Source: Plantago ovata | Lineage: Eukaryota; Streptophyta; Magnoliopsida; Lamiales; Plantaginaceae | DNA: 64,000 nt | Assembly: GCA_028274465.1 (NCBI GenBank) | Contig: CM051456.1 | Location: 15,713,745 to 15,777,744 of the forward strand | Reading direction: 5' to 3' | Shown: piece after piece, positions 35,901 through 49,186 of the stretch | Layout: each line of letters opens with the position of its first letter | Position numbering within the stretch: position 1 is the stretch's first letter | Notes under the pieces: generated by a model | Database searches by the model: none | The model's input: the letters and a program-made list of their open reading frames with translations, nothing else | What the model was told of the DNA's origin: nothing | Program-made: the position numbers and the translations under genes

Positions 35901-38900
35901 AATGCAATGCTCCAAGGTTCTAGGTATGTTTTTAATTTTCTTGGGTCATTAACTATTGCTAGTTTGGAATTGTCCTTGTGCTCCTTGACTAATTCTCATC
36001 CTGCTCAGATCGAACAAAGGTGTGGAATACTTAGTCGAGGCGGCTGCAGCAGAGCGTGAGGCTATTAGTGCTACGCTAGCGGCTGCTAAAGCTCGACAAG
36101 TTAATGGAGAAGTTGAACTGCCAGATAGAGATCGTGGTGCAGAGGCAACACCCAGTGGAAAACAGATGTCTACTTTGATCAAGCCTGATGACGCAGCATC
36201 AAATCATTCTGCCCCAGCAGGAGTTAGACTTCATCATCGGGCGGTCAGTATCACGATTCGGATGTTTCACTTTTGCAGTTGCATTCTTGATCGTTTTTTA
36301 AAATGCTATATGTAAAAATACACAGGTCGTTGTAGCTGCAGAGACTGGTGGCGCTTTAGGTGGTATGGTCAGGCAGCTTTCAATTGATCAGTTTGAAAAT
36401 GAAGGTAGGCGGGTCAGTTATGGTACTCCTGAAAATGCAACAGCTGCAAGGAAGCTTTTAGATCGGCAAATGTCAATTAACAGTGTACCAAAAAAGGTAC
36501 CTTTTAAAGTAAATCAAATCTGTTTTAAGTGATCATTGTCGTGGATTCTGAATTATGCTGAATATTTTAGCTACTCTCTTCTTTACATCAAGTTTCTAAC
36601 TGCAATAGGTGCGTCTTTGCTACAATATTAAAAACCAAGGATTGCATGTATCCGATATGAATGTTTCCCTTATTATTCTTTGATCTGTGTCAGTGATTGT
36701 TTGCTTTATGATTAAAGTTGTCGTGTTATGAAGCAGGGAAAAAAAAACCTTTGCACTTGTCTCACATTCTTCTCTTCCTATTCTTAGGTGATTGCACATC
36801 TTCTAAAACCTCGTGGGTGGAAACCGCCAGTCCGCAGACAATTTTTTCTGGATTGCAATGAGATTGCAGATCTTTGTGATAGCGCTGAGAGAATATTTGC
36901 TAGTGAGCCCAGTGTATTGCAGCTGAAAGCTCCCATTAAAATTTTTGGTGATTTGCATGGCCAGTTTGGGGATCTGATGAGACTGTTCGATGAGTATGGA
37001 TCACCTTCTACTGCTGGTGATATAGCGTATGTTTTCCTTTTCTCTATTACCTGCTTTATTATCCTGACTGGAGTTTTGACATTTTATTTGCACTCACGTT
37101 GCTCAAATTAGCTAGATAACAAATTAATTTGTACTATAAGAATGCTCTTCATAAAAGAACATGTTCATCTCAGTTTGGATTTTGGAACGATTATCCTGAA
37201 ATAATGTGGAGTGGACTCTATGCCTATTGTATTTTACCAAAACTCACTCCCAGTTTGTTGTTGGGGTAAATGACTTGACAGTTGGCACACTTTAAAAGTA
37301 CCTTTACAATTTGTCGCATGTCCATGACACCTAAATAGTGTAAGATTCAGTTTCATGTTTCTTTTTGTGGGAAGATGAAGTGCCATTTCTTTTTTAACAG
37401 GCAATACGTACTGAGTTTGGTTTACAGTAACTGTACTTGAAACTGAAATATTTTTTGAGCCAATTTATATCTCTCGTCTCATCCCGGATTATTAGGGACT
37501 CGTCTGGATTACCTTCACAAACATTTTTTTCTCTTCTCAGTTTTACTTGGATACACTCTACTTATCTTTAACTTGGATGCTTTTACTGAAAGATTGCTGA
37601 ACATCCGCTGATTATGATTTTGTTTCCTTAGATATATAGATTATCTCTTTTTGGGAGATTATGTTGATCGGGGACAACACAGCTTAGAGACAATAACTCT
37701 TCTTCTTGCTTTGAAGGTATTGTCCCGTTTTTCTTTTGACACTGTTTTTTGTCAGCCTGATGATGCTCTAATACGTACTAATATTGTATGCCGTTGTGCA
37801 ATACTTCAATATGCAGGCCGAGTATTCCCATCAAGTACATTTAATTCGCGGTAATCATGAGGCTGCAGATATCAATGCCCTTTTTGGCTTTCGAATTGAG
37901 TGCATTGAACGCATGGTAAGTCACTTAAATCTTCCCGACCTCTTTTTTCTTCTATCTTTTTGGTTCAACAATACACATTATAACGATTTTCTTAATAGGG
38001 TGAGAGAGATGGAATATGGGCATGGCATCGGATAAACAGATTGTTTAACTGGCTTCCCCTGGCTGCCTTAATTGAAAAGAAAATAATCTGTATGCATGGT
38101 GGTATTGGGCGATCAATAAACCATGTAGAACAGATTGAGAGTATTCAGCGGCCAATTACGATGGAGGCGGGTTCGATTGTGCTTATGGATTTACTATGGT
38201 TAGTGTGTGTTTAGTCTCATTACTATCTTGAATTGGCCCATTAATTACTCACTTCTCGAAGTTGCATTCTTAATATTATCGTTCTTTTGCAGGTCTGATC
38301 CCACTGAAAATGACAGTGTAGAAGGATTACGTCCCAATGCAAGAGGTCCTGGATTGGTTACTTTTGGGGTGGGTGTCTCTCATATGAGTTTCTTTTAATA
38401 GTCCTTTCCTGTTCATTTCAAATCATTCTGGGATTTGCTACTGAGCCACAGGCGCCTACAGATTTCATCTTATGTTCTTTAATAATTTTTCAAAACAGAA
38501 TTTGCCTTAGCTAGGTTAACTTTTCTATGAATAATAGCTTTTTTATTCTGCTGCTGTTATTTCTTCCACTGCATGGTACTCCATGGCTCCATGCCCATCA
38601 ATGCTTGGTGAACCCGCAGATCCATTTGCAACCCCCTTGGAAACATGGATATCATCATCATCATGTTTTAATGTGCTATATTGACTGAGAAAAAAAGCCT
38701 ACCATGCTTTGTTGTTCTTCATTTTATATGTTTTTCATCCGTATCTCTGCTGACTGAATATCCCTTTTTAATCTTTTTTTATCCCTTGATCATGTAATGA
38801 CGAATGAGTTGTACACTTCCCATGAAAGACTTGCTCCATCTTTTGCGAATCATGCTTTGATTCTACTTACCCCTCCCCTTAAATTTAGGTACAGTATTGA

Positions 38901-39524
38901 TTTTTTTTTTTCTCAGGAAAACTGTAATTTTCTTAAGCTCCTCTCATCTTTGTTGCAGCCTGATCGTGTCATGGAATTCTGTAACAACAATGATCTCCAA
39001 TTGATTGTTCGAGCACATGAGTGTGTCATGGATGGATTTGAAAGATTTGCTCAGGGACATCTAATAACTCTCTTTTCTGCCACGAACTACTGTGGTATGT
39101 CCTAATGAACAGTATTCTCTATTTATTCAATGCTGAATTTTTTTCCTTATGTTTTTATGCATTTTGGATTTTCTAAAGGTACTGCCAACAATGCTGGTGC
39201 TATCTTGGTTCTGGGTAGAGATTTAGTGGTCGTGCCAAAATTAATACATCCATTACCACCCGCAAATTTATCACCAGAAAACTCCCCTGAACGACATATA
39301 GAAGACACATGGATGCAGGTTCAACAGTTGTCTCTGATCCTTTTTGCCGAGTGTTGTTCATATACATTTTCCCCACTTCACATCAGTTTTGTCTAAATGG
39401 ACCCTGAATTTGCCTGTTTTTCTCTGTTTTCTGGATGCAGGAACTCAATGCTAACAGGCCGCCTACGCCTACTAGAGGACGCCCTCAGGGAGCCAATGAT
39501 CGAGGTTCTCTTGCTTGGATTTAG
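29904..39524 (+). CDS. BSL2/3-like: Kelch-repeat Ser/Thr phosphatase, BSL2/BSL3 type (BRI1-suppressor-like)
   Basis: Twenty-one exons join in frame: 29904-30324, 30741-30801, 30921-30999, 31097-31176, 31312-31406, 31490-31589, 31917-31986, 33975-34076, 34196-34277, 34378-34557, 35653-35923, 36009-36243, 36326-36496, 36788-37026, 37632-37716, 37817-37915, 37999-38198, 38293-38368, 38959-39094, 39179-39318, 39441-39524. They give 1001 aa, like Arabidopsis BSL2/BSL3. After a Gln/Ser/Asn-rich N-terminus come six Kelch blades with GG pairs (first LILFGG, 113-118; last LIFIYGG, about 413-419), an Ala-rich linker, and a PPP phosphatase with GDLHGQ (703-708), GDYVDRG (737-743) and RGNHE (768-772). 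Family knowledge: BSU1/BSL phosphatases act in brassinosteroid signalling by dephosphorylating the GSK3-like kinase BIN2, and also in stomatal patterning. Confidence 0.96.
33129..33491 (+). mobile_element. Helitron-like insertion in a BSL intron
   Basis: The block starts TCTATACTGTATAAAG after an A and ends TTTTACTAG before a T, the A^T insertion pattern of Helitrons (5' TC, 3' CTAG). A weak stem ATAGA..TCTAT lies about 25-40 bp before the end, where a hairpin is expected. There is no coding capacity. The call rests on short end motifs. Confidence 0.35.
34829..35050. mobile_element. Stowaway-like MITE in a BSL intron
   Basis: The left end TTCCCTCTGTTCTTAC and the right end (reverse complement AACTCCCTCCATTCTAAC) are inverted and lie next to TA. 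The element sits in the 1.1-kb intron between the exons ending at 34557 and starting at 35653. Confidence 0.6.
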
Positions 39525-41152
39525 GTTAGATCCCAGTTGGTTTTCCTCCTTGATTCAGGATCATGCTCGCACCCGGAATGTTCCAGTGGATTGTACATAG
39601 CATGATGCTGCATGGAGAATTCTCTCCAAAGAGCTATACTCTTCTTGGGGTTGTCGGAGCTCCCAAGTATCGTATGAAAGACACGAGAAGCCTATGCAGG
39701 ATGCAAAGGTTGAATATGAAGGTGTACACTCTGTTGTGCGGAAAGAGATCAAAAGGGTTACCGAAGATGTCATCTGTACATGAGTTATAAAAGGGTAGAA
39801 GATTTGGTTGTGTGGTGCACAGGCTATGTATTTCTTGTTAGTTATGGTAGCTTTGGTTAGTGTCTTGATGTTAGGTGTATTATTATTATTATCATTATTA
39901 TTCATCTGTGATTAATGGGATAAGGGATTGTATACGTACGTGGTTGGTGAGGTGTTTTTAATTTATCCTTCTAAGTTTCTTGCATGTATAATAGAAGGTG
40001 GGTTTTTTTGCCTGGTGTAACTTTGTGCTATTCCATTGTATCATGAAAATTTGAGTGGACAAATTATACTGTACCGTAGTTTACTCTGGTTTTGGATATC
40101 AGAATTTGGTTCTCGGGAGAACCGTGTCTTTAGATCCCAAAAACCTCTGTTTAATATATTCCCCGGCACCATTAATTAACGTTGCTTTGCATGAAATTTT
40201 CCTTGGTGTTCGACTACTGAAAATTTGTACTCCGTAGTGATGATTTCTCCTTGCACAGGAAAGATGATAAAAATTATAAAAATTAGACAGACAAACGTAG
40301 TTTACTGTTTTAGTGAGAGCATAGTGTACATTTTATTCTATTAAGAAAAAACAGACATACATACATTAATGAAGTTATATTCTTACTTAAGTCAGTCTCG
40401 CTAAAAAATGTTTATTTCAGTTTCTGAGATCGAATTTAATAAGAAATTACTTTTATATCATATCAAATATTTTGTTAATAAGATTTATAGACTCAAGTTT
40501 TTTTTTTTTCTTTTTTTTTGAAAAGATGTATAATTATTTTAATAAAAAATTTACCCATGTTATAAATTATTTGTAGTATCCAAAAAAGTCAAATGAGACT
40601 CGTGAGTATAAGGGTACTAATTAAAATAACTTTCTATTCGGTCTTATGTTTGACCAAACACTTTTTTAAAATTATATATAATTAAAGTTCATAAGTCAAT
40701 TAATATTCTTTTTAATTTTTTATCAATATAATTTAGGTGTAATATTCAAGTCAAACATAACTATTGTTGACCAAAGAGGAAGTTTGTATTGAAATGGAAG
40801 AATTACTTGGGTTTTATTTAGAATCAAAAGGAATAGAAGAGAAACACAAGACAATTTGATATTATCACCAGACTACACAATGGAATTAGAGAAAAATTTT
40901 GGGCTCTCCAGGAGATTGGGGTTTATAGGCCAAGGCATCAGCCAGTCGCCCAAGCTGGGTTTGGATGAAGAAAGACTACACTGCCGTGTCGGTTCTGCCA
41001 AAGAGGCCGCAAATCTTCAACAAGTTGCTGTTTGAGTACAGAGTTAGCCCAGCACAAAGAGTTTAATATTACAACAGCTAAGACTATACCACCTTCTGAG
41101 GATCTAAAAAGTACAGTTTATTGATCGATTAGCAACAATAATAATGCTTTTA
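39525..41152. other. 3' untranslated regions and AT-rich spacer between convergent genes
   Basis: The BSL 3' untranslated region probably covers 39525 to about 40030. An ATTATTATTATTATC microsatellite lies near 39879-39900. The rest is AT-rich, with a GTTTGACC/GGTCAA-bearing MITE-like stretch near 40630-40790 whose ends I could not fix. No gene is supported. Confidence 0.4.
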
Positions 41153-44100
41153 TCATCCTCGTTTAACTGGCCTTTGGACGTAAGATTTGTTTGGATCCTC
41201 TGTCTTCAGCTTTGGAGGCCGAAGTTCTCCTTTCTTAACCTATACATAAAGTCAAACCAAAACCGCATCACTCACCATGTTTTCAATGAATTTATAGAAA
41301 ATATATACTCCAGTAGTATATTACAAGAGATCCAATAGTCTTACCTTCTTTCCACCCTTCATAAAGTCCCGCCAGCTTGAGACCTGTTGATAAATGAGAG
41401 TGAGAGGTCAATGTCACACAGGATGAAATACACTTGGTGTAGCACATGAAAAGCTGGGAACTTCTGAGACACAAACACATACAAATGCATATATATGTGT
41501 ACATTTTGCACTAAAGGTGAAGTATCCATCTTATCATCACTAACTAACAGTAACAAGCTAAATTCTGTTCCATTACACTAACTTCCCTCCCTAATTCCTT
41601 CCATTAGAGACCTTAAGATTTATCCCGTAAATTGACATTCCAACACAAGTCATGCCTACATAAATTCATGAAATAGTATATAGGTGCTATGAATGTAAAT
41701 AAGAGCTTAAAGATTGGAACTGATATTAAAAAATATAAAAAAATAAAAACAACAACAACAACAACAATGGCAGTCGAAACAAATCAAACTAGGTCATGAT
41801 ATCACATGTACGAGAAAAAAACTAACCCTGTTCTCCCTTGTGCCTTCCCACTGCTCCTCATGTTCACGCTTTCGTTTCCACATCTCTTTTGTTTCTTCCT
41901 CGTCTTTCTTTAATCTACCTTCCTCTTCCGATATCTACATTAAAAGGCAGAGTGTGATGATATAAGTTTATCTTTACTTAATTGAATAACAGGAGTTACA
42001 CAAGTGCCCCACATACCCTCATCTGCATCTTCCTTCTCCTCCATTCTTGGTCAGTTAAGATTTCTCGAACCTTCAATTTTAACTGCTGCTGGAATTCCGG
42101 TGATTGTTCAAATTCTTGCTCATATTTACCCTGAATATTTTACCAGGAGTAATTGTCAAAATTACAGTATTAACTACATTGCTACAATTAGAGTTCCACC
42201 TTCAGTATAACTGAGGATGTCTCCTATGCTAGAGGGGAATGGTGAGATCCATATATACAGAAGAAAACATGCACCCTTAGAAAAAATTGGTGACAGATGT
42301 TACCTCATCCACCAATGACTTCAACTTTGAAGCAGTGTCTTTTTTAAGCTGCTTCTTTCTTTTCGCTCTAAGTTCACCTGCATGAATGTTAGAAGAATGA
42401 GCTTTTCACTAGACACTGAACATAAATGATGCATGATTACAAAGATTCAAACAAATCTGCAGAATAAAGCTCTATACTTCGTGAAATTTGTCACCATTTT
42501 GATTCAAGCCATCACTCATGCCATACCAGCGATCCAACATTACGAAAGCAGGGTTCACGAAGAATAATATAGACATATACAAGTCTAAGATATAGCTATA
42601 GATCATCTATAATTCTTGGATAGCACCAGCCGTTTATTGACGTATTAAACACCCCCTAAATAAGATAAGTTACAGTTAGATGTAAACGAGGAAAGCTATT
42701 ACTAGAACGTTTGCTTTGTTATTGGAATATAGAGGAATGTGAATGGTTTCGTGGGCCAGAGAGAAATATCAAATATTAAAAGGCAGAATCGAAAACAGTG
42801 ATCTAGCAGAAGAAATTCATCATGACATATCCGGGAAAATAATCTGCAAGTGCATCATACGGGAGACAAAATGAAATGTTGGTGGTGATTTCATGTTATC
42901 AATCTGTCTGATAGGTTAATAGGAAAATGAAGACTTTGATAAAAACTGAACGGATGACGCTTCATGCTTTACAAAAGAAAAACAATAGAGATCAAGTAAG
43001 GCCAGACCAGTAATCAACTATGGCAACACAAGCAACGATAGTCAGAAGATATCAACTAGAATCCTAGCAACATGCACATCTTAGATAATAACTAGATCTC
43101 GATTACATTTAACTCATTGATAAACATTGTTACCTTTCTCATTATTTTATCCTACTTCATAACGAGTATGACTGAATTGCAACTTCACATAGATAATAAG
43201 AAACATTAGAATATTGGTATAGGATGAGAGCAGTTATCAACTTAATGCTGACAACATAGTCCATCCAGAAATTTCACTTTTGGCATATATAGTCAGGTGT
43301 GCATACAGAACAAAAAAGGGAATAACAGAATCATGATTTTTAACTCAAAAGGAAAAGTTCAAGGAACAACCTTTTGCAGCATTCACTTGGTTCAGAAGAT
43401 ATTCCCTCTCTTGTGGGTCAAGTAATAGCTGTTGAGCTTTTGCTAATGCTGTAACAACAGAACAATGTTAATTAAAAACTTATCATGATTTTTAGCACAT
43501 GCATGACCTGAAAAAGATGAACCGAATAACTAGAATGGAACATAAAGTGCAACCATGTCCTTCATATTAACCACTGCAATATCTACATCAAATAACTCCA
43601 GAGCCATAAAGTGGCAACTAAGTATATTAGCAGACAGCCATTACAAAGTGTATATCTAACATGTGCTATCCTCTAATGCCAAGTAAAGTGAAACTGAATT
43701 TCCACAATGTTGTTCTTTGCAAAGGATGGTGATCCTAACACAAGGCACAAGATTACGTTCACATTTATATAGTGCGTACGATTTAATGTAATGCAAGTGC
43801 AGATGCGGGTTCGATTCTAGTCTGTAGTACGCTATTTGCTTCGTCTGTACAAAAAAAATAGCGCTCTATTGATATGACAGCTATAAGACATCAGTTAAAT
43901 GGGCATTTGAGATGGGCAAAACCTTGAGTTCATTCTATAGGTTTTAACCAGTTTATAGACACCTCTTGATTATGAGAGGGAATCAAGAGCTCTAATTTGA
44001 TGTAGAAAGAAGAAACTGAAAATGAGGAGCTATCTGACAATAATGATAATTACAATGATGAAGATGGTCATCAGCTTTATTTGGATGATGTGGCTCAAGG

Positions 44101-45431
44101 GGGGTTAAGGATATTATAAATTATAGTTTAGAGTACTTGTTGTCTTTACTAATTTCAACACTTATGTAATATAAATAATTAAATATCACTAGTACATTTT
44201 CATTTTGAACTTGTATTTATAGAGTTTATTTATTACTGTCATTGAAACTTTGTTGTTTATTCACTTATAATTAGACATTCGTGATTTATATGCATGGCAG
44301 CATGTGGGCTATTACTTCAATAGTGTGCATAAGCATGCTAATTCTTAACATAATTACAACAATTAGCAGTGTTAAATATCATAATGTAAGTAAATAATAT
44401 AGGTACAGAAAGCAAGTGCACGGGTATTAGAGGATCCTTTGATCACCATTCACCAAGCAATTAAAAAATTACAGTCCATCCACATTTTAATATATTAGCA
44501 ATTTCATTTAATAAGACTATATATTATTGAACTTAACTGCAGGGCACAATGATAATGAAAAGCCTCTAAATGAATAATCAAACATTTCATGAAATCAAAC
44601 AAGAGTAGTTTCTTACCCCCAAAGGCTTCTTTTGCTTGTGGATGCTTGCACTTATCAGGATGGACTAACAAAGATAACTGTAAAAGGTAAAGAAGCGACA
44701 TTACAATCTTACGAATGCTTCAAAGGGTATTAAAAAAAAAGAGCCAACATTCTACTAGAAGTAAGATAATTCAATTTACCTTACGATACTGCTTTTTGAC
44801 TTCATCTATAGACGAGTCAAACGAAAGATTCAGATACTCGAATGCGTTTAACTTGAAGCATGAAAGAATCCTACAGCAATCCAAATGAAAAACATATCAT
44901 CAGTACGCAATGAACACGTACACATGCTCAGAAACTACAGTGAACTCCAATTAATCGGAAACCCCCAATTTGTTGATAGCTTAAATTACATCAGAAAACT
45001 AACACAAAAATAGATCAGCACATCCAAGCAAAAGTGCTTAACCACTAGTTATCTCCTTAAATTGGTACAAATTGAACAAAATCAAGCTACAATATTGCTA
45101 AGGTTAAGCTCTGTAGTAGAAATAATTTAAAAAATTCATTATCATCATCTCCAACAAGAGAGGCTCGGCTCGGAAGTGCCCTAGCTACAATTACACAAAC
45201 AAACAGATACCGCCATTTCGAAGTTGCGGCACACAAACATAACGGATGCAATAAATTATGATTTCGAAATCCAGAACTAGGAAACTACAAGAACCCTAAT
45301 GGAAATATGAAAAAAAGAAATTGGAAATAGAACCTGTTAACCTCGTTGTCTCGCTCAACCTCGCTGACTTCAGCGAAGAATTGCTTGAGTAAATGATCAT
45401 CGCTCGCGGAGGTTCCATTGGCGTCTCCCAT
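41153..45431 (-). CDS. J-domain protein, DNAJC8/SPF31 type
   Basis: Nine exons join in frame: 45431-45334, 44870-44780, 44677-44617, 43448-43371, 42377-42304, 42130-42017, 41934-41827, 41383-41345, 41239-41153 (750 nt, 249 aa, like plant DNAJC8 relatives). The J domain starts near residue 34 and carries the catalytic HPD at residues 69-71 (LLVHPDKCKHPQAKEAF), which activates Hsp70 ATPase. A long charged helix follows (RKKQLKKD.., EFQQQLKLKVREILTDQEWR, REHEEQWEGTRENR), then the conserved tail KKGELRPPKLKTEDPNKSYV. Human DNAJC8 is spliceosome-associated and nuclear. A similar role is inferred here. The introns are GT..AG. Confidence 0.93.
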
Positions 45432-45589
45432 CAGAGAAATTGGTTTCCAATTTTGTGCTTTGCGAAACTATTATTATTATTATTAGTAATAATAAGTAAT
45501 CGATCAATCAAAATCGGACAACTGATGAAGAAGAAGAAGATAAATAAAAGAGAGATTCTTTATGCAAAAGATGCTTTAATTTGTTTTTA

Positions 45590-45645
45590 TATTTGGGCTT
45601 CAATTTAGGCTTTTGCAGGCCCATATGTGTTTAGCCCAACCTAAA
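45590..45645 (-). promoter_or_regulatory. Site II-like (TGGGCY) elements upstream of the DNAJC8-like gene
   Basis: Three TGGGCC/TGGGCT-type strings or their complements (TGGGCT near 45594, GGCCCA near 45617, AGCCCAA near 45632) cluster about 165-205 bp upstream of the ATG at 45431. In plants such site II motifs are common in promoters of constitutively expressed genes for translation and RNA processing, which fits the predicted role. Confidence 0.4.
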
Positions 45646-45649
45646 ATAG

Positions 45650-46829
45650 GTACGATGAGTGAGATTAAATAAAATATACTTGAACCGGTCCCAAAAGTTT
45701 GAAATTGGCTTCACCAGTATTTTCCTTTTTGTTTTTCACCTCTCCTTTCTCTCTTTTTTCAATTCATTATTTGTTTTTCACTTCTTTATTTATTTCTTTG
45801 TTTTTGTTTAGTCTGGCTTTCTTTTTTTTGTTTTTTCCTTTATATTGATTTTTAACTTAAGTTTGAAAACTAAATCTCAATATTTACATTGCAATATTCA
45901 TTTATAATTTAATTTTTTTTTGCATTTAAAATGTAAATTTGTGATTATGACGAAGTAGCACGAAATACTACATGTAATTTATAAATAATAATACTTGAAA
46001 CAAAACAGACTTGTAATTTTTAATTATTATAATATTTTAATGCAATATGTTATTTAATATAATTAATTACTGATATTACATTTAATTGATGGTATTAAAA
46101 TGAAATCAACAAAATAATGTTTAAAAGACATGAAAAAAAAAAAGTGGATTCCAAGGTACCAAAAAGTCTCACCGGTGGAGATGATTTTTAGTTATTAGAG
46201 CATTCCTTACGGTTTAGGTTCTAACTAGTGCAAATATATGTGGCATGAGGGAGACTCTCCTAGTAGATGCAATTGAGTGGGTTGGTTAACACGACTTCTA
46301 TGGTTGTGTCCGTCCCTTAACTCATCCCTACTTTGGATAGTGCAATTCGTAACATATAATTGTGTTTCTTCTGAGAGATTCGTGCTATCCTGATCTTATG
46401 TTAATTGTGGCCTGGGTGGAATAAAGAGCTAGCCTAAGGAAGCAATCTGATTTGGAATTTGGATGGTGTGATATCATGCAGTGCGAATCGAGGTCATGGT
46501 TTGGGTTGTTATTGAAATATGTAACCGAATATAACTTTCAATAATAATAATATTAAAGCAATATTTCTGTTAACTCTCTCCTTGACACACATGTTTATTG
46601 TTATGTCGAACAAAACTCAAGACTGGAGCAACAAAAGAAAATATATGCGAAACAATATTCTAACGACACCCTTGTAATCTTTCTTTTGTTTGTTTAAATA
46701 GGTAGTATGTAGTTATAGTTAAAAAGTACTTTATAAGTAAATTAAAAGGGAAAAATAAAGAATAATAATTACATAGTTTTGATTTAATACTCAACTCCAT
46801 GTATTTTATATACATTTTTATGCTCATAT
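45650..46829. other. AT-rich spacer with dispersed-repeat text
   Basis: No gene is supported. About 46690-46829 resembles 4670-4810 (shared GTAGTATGTAGTT and AAATAAAGAATAATAATTACAT-like text). It is a piece of the repeat family that the Mutator-type MITE interrupts. Confidence 0.4.
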
Positions 46830-46977
46830 TTTTATTTTGGAAAAAATGGATAAAACTCCCTCAACTATTACTCTTTGATACTATGCCCCCCAAACTAATA
46901 AATTTGGTGATTAACCTCCTCAACTATCATGTTTTTGAGACAATGCCCCCCAACACCACAAGAACTGCCTAATTTAT

Positions 46978-47310
46978 CGACGGATGGTATCCGTCGGTAT
47001 CCGGGTACCGATCCGTCGGTAAGTACTTACCGACGGATAGGTAACCACTTACCGACGGATAAACAGCCCGTCGCTATTTTATCCGTCGGTAATGCCTTTA
47101 CCGTCGTTTCTTATTCGTCGCTAAATTTAGCGACGGATAATACCGACGGACTGACGAATAGGGGCGTTGACCAGCCCTTATTCGTCTGACCGACGGATAA
47201 ATTTATCCGTCGGTGACAATTACCGACGGATAACGTTATCCGTCGGTATGACCGGACCGGTTGACTTAGTCAACCGGAACTTACCGACGGATAAAGTTAT
47301 CCGTTGGTAT
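46978..47310. repeat. CACTA subterminal repeat array, left
   Basis: About 13 copies of ATCCGTCGGTA or its complement TACCGACGGAT, with CGTCGCTA variants, are packed into about 330 bp. Several form head-to-head palindromes such as CGACGGATAACGTTATCCGT. In this superfamily such arrays bind the element's own DNA-binding protein. Confidence 0.93.
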
Positions 47311-47524
47311 ATTTTTTTTTCTTAAAATTTTTTTTTATTATTTTTCTTGATAATTGTACAACAACCTGTTTAATAATATAAATTTACGTACTAAAAATTA
47401 AAAATCATTAAATTTGAATTGAAAATAAAATTCAATAAAATTCGATTCTTCAAAATAGAAAAACGTTTACTACAAATGTAAATGTGAAAGTTTTACTACA
47501 AATGCCCAACTAAAATGTAGAAAT

Positions 47525-49100
47525 CTAGGGACGACGACCACTGGAACCCGAAGGAGCATGAGAACTGCCTTGCAAACCCGCACTCCCCGCCGTACCAGGG
47601 CTCCCCTCCCCGGTCTGAAACACAGCTCCCTCTGCGAACGGGTCCATGCCAATGGGATGCTTCTCCAGAATCTTCTTCAGCACCAAATTCTGCGTCTCCA
47701 CCTGACACAAGTAATGATCGATGTAGTTAAGAATATGAAAGATAGATGCAAGCAATGTAAATGAGCATACAAGTGGTTATACATCTACATGACATATCAA
47801 CATAATATTAGCATACAAATGAATATACCTGAGACACAAGTGTGTCCTGAATGCTCTTCATCCTAGCATTCTCGGCCCTAAGTGCTGCCATCTCCTCAGC
47901 CATTCGAGAATCTGTGCTGGAGGTAGAACCGGATGAGTGCTGAAATGATTCAGCTGCAAGAGAACGTCCCAAGTTCCCTAAGCCATAGATCGACCACTTA
48001 GGGCCAGGAGGGTTCACCTCGAGGAAGGCAGCGTTCTCTTCCTCCATCGTAAGTATGTCACCCTTCTCTTCCATCTTAACCAAGTAAAAAGCCTCAACCT
48101 CCTCCTACAAGCAGTTAAGCAATACATGAGTTGATATATTACAATACATATAGAAACTTTTTAAAAAGAAATACAGTACAAGTAACTCAAAGTACTCATT
48201 TATGTACTTACATTCAGTTTCTTGGCTTTCTTGCATGTCCACTTGCCGTTCTTGAACTTGGCATTTCTCACCATGGTCAAGTACGACAAGCATCCTTGTC
48301 CAGTGAGCCTCTGTTCATTTTGCAAAGTAATAAGTGTCAGTGTTTACAATAAAATTTTAAGAATATTGAAAGTGACTGGAGTAAAGCACAAGTTAACTTA
48401 CTGCATTGAGGTCACGAGTGGCCTGAGACTGTGTGCCGAGATGGTGCTTCGAATAGTCCTCGTCTTCACCGGAGCTGCTTCTGTCCGCCCGTGCTCGATT
48501 CTTCTTGTTCTGGTCTGCTAGGTCCTCGGCATCCTGTGTCTTCCAGTAAGCCAACCACAGAGGCCACTCGCTTTCGTGGATGAATCTAGGCCTCACTCGA
48601 GACTCCTTAAGGTCGTGGACCTTGTCTCGGTAACAACGAGCACCAACAGTGTTGAAAACAAACCAAAGCTCCTTCAATAGCACGTTTGGCAAGTAGTAGT
48701 GTTTCTAACCACCAAAACAACCAATTTAGAACGACACAACAATCAATACAACAAGAACAAGATCAACGTAAGCACAATGGTGACTAACATATCACCCAAA
48801 TATAGTGGCTAACATACCACTCACATTGCCCTAAAAAAACAACTAACACATGGTGACTAACATATCACCCAAATATAGTGGCTAACATACCAATCACGTA
48901 AATTTAGAATAAAAATAAAACAACGTTTACTAAACATTTAAGATTGTTACAATACCCGCAGCTCATCGAAGTAGAAGCCAATGACATGGTCAGGCAGCCT
49001 TGACCACTTCTCCCCACCACGGTCCTCAGATGGTGTTGGAGCGATGAACCTGGAGTTGATGATGTCACCGATCTTCGAATGGGCAGATGCAGGGTAAAAC
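47525..49100 (-). pseudogene. En/Spm TNP1/PTTA-like coding region of the CACTA element
   Basis: Predicted exons are 49100-48956, 48704-48402, 48310-48212, 48104-47829 and 47701-47525, with GT..AG introns and matching phases among themselves. The protein text has the plant transposase (PTTA/En-Spm) flavour: KIGDIINSRFIAPTP, LWFVFNTVGARCYRDK, FIHESEWPLWLAYWKTQD, DQNKKNRAR, then a coiled-coil-prone AEEMAALRAENARMKS and a Gly/Ser-rich tail ending GSSGRRP. In En/Spm the comparable protein binds the subterminal repeats. No start codon is evident in the first exon. A splice from the TNP2-like exon end (49187) to 49100 would be one base out of frame, so function is doubtful. Confidence 0.7.
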
Positions 49101-49186
49101 CTATTATGATTGTTAAATACAAATAAGAATGAATAAGCATAATAAAGTATACGTAATGTCACAAGTTAAACAATAAACTAAACAAC

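Noticed and set aside
43770..43860. tRNA or SINE near GGGTTCGATTCTAGTC in the DNAJC8-like intron
   Set aside because: A B-box-like string and A-run are present, but no A-box or target duplication could be found.
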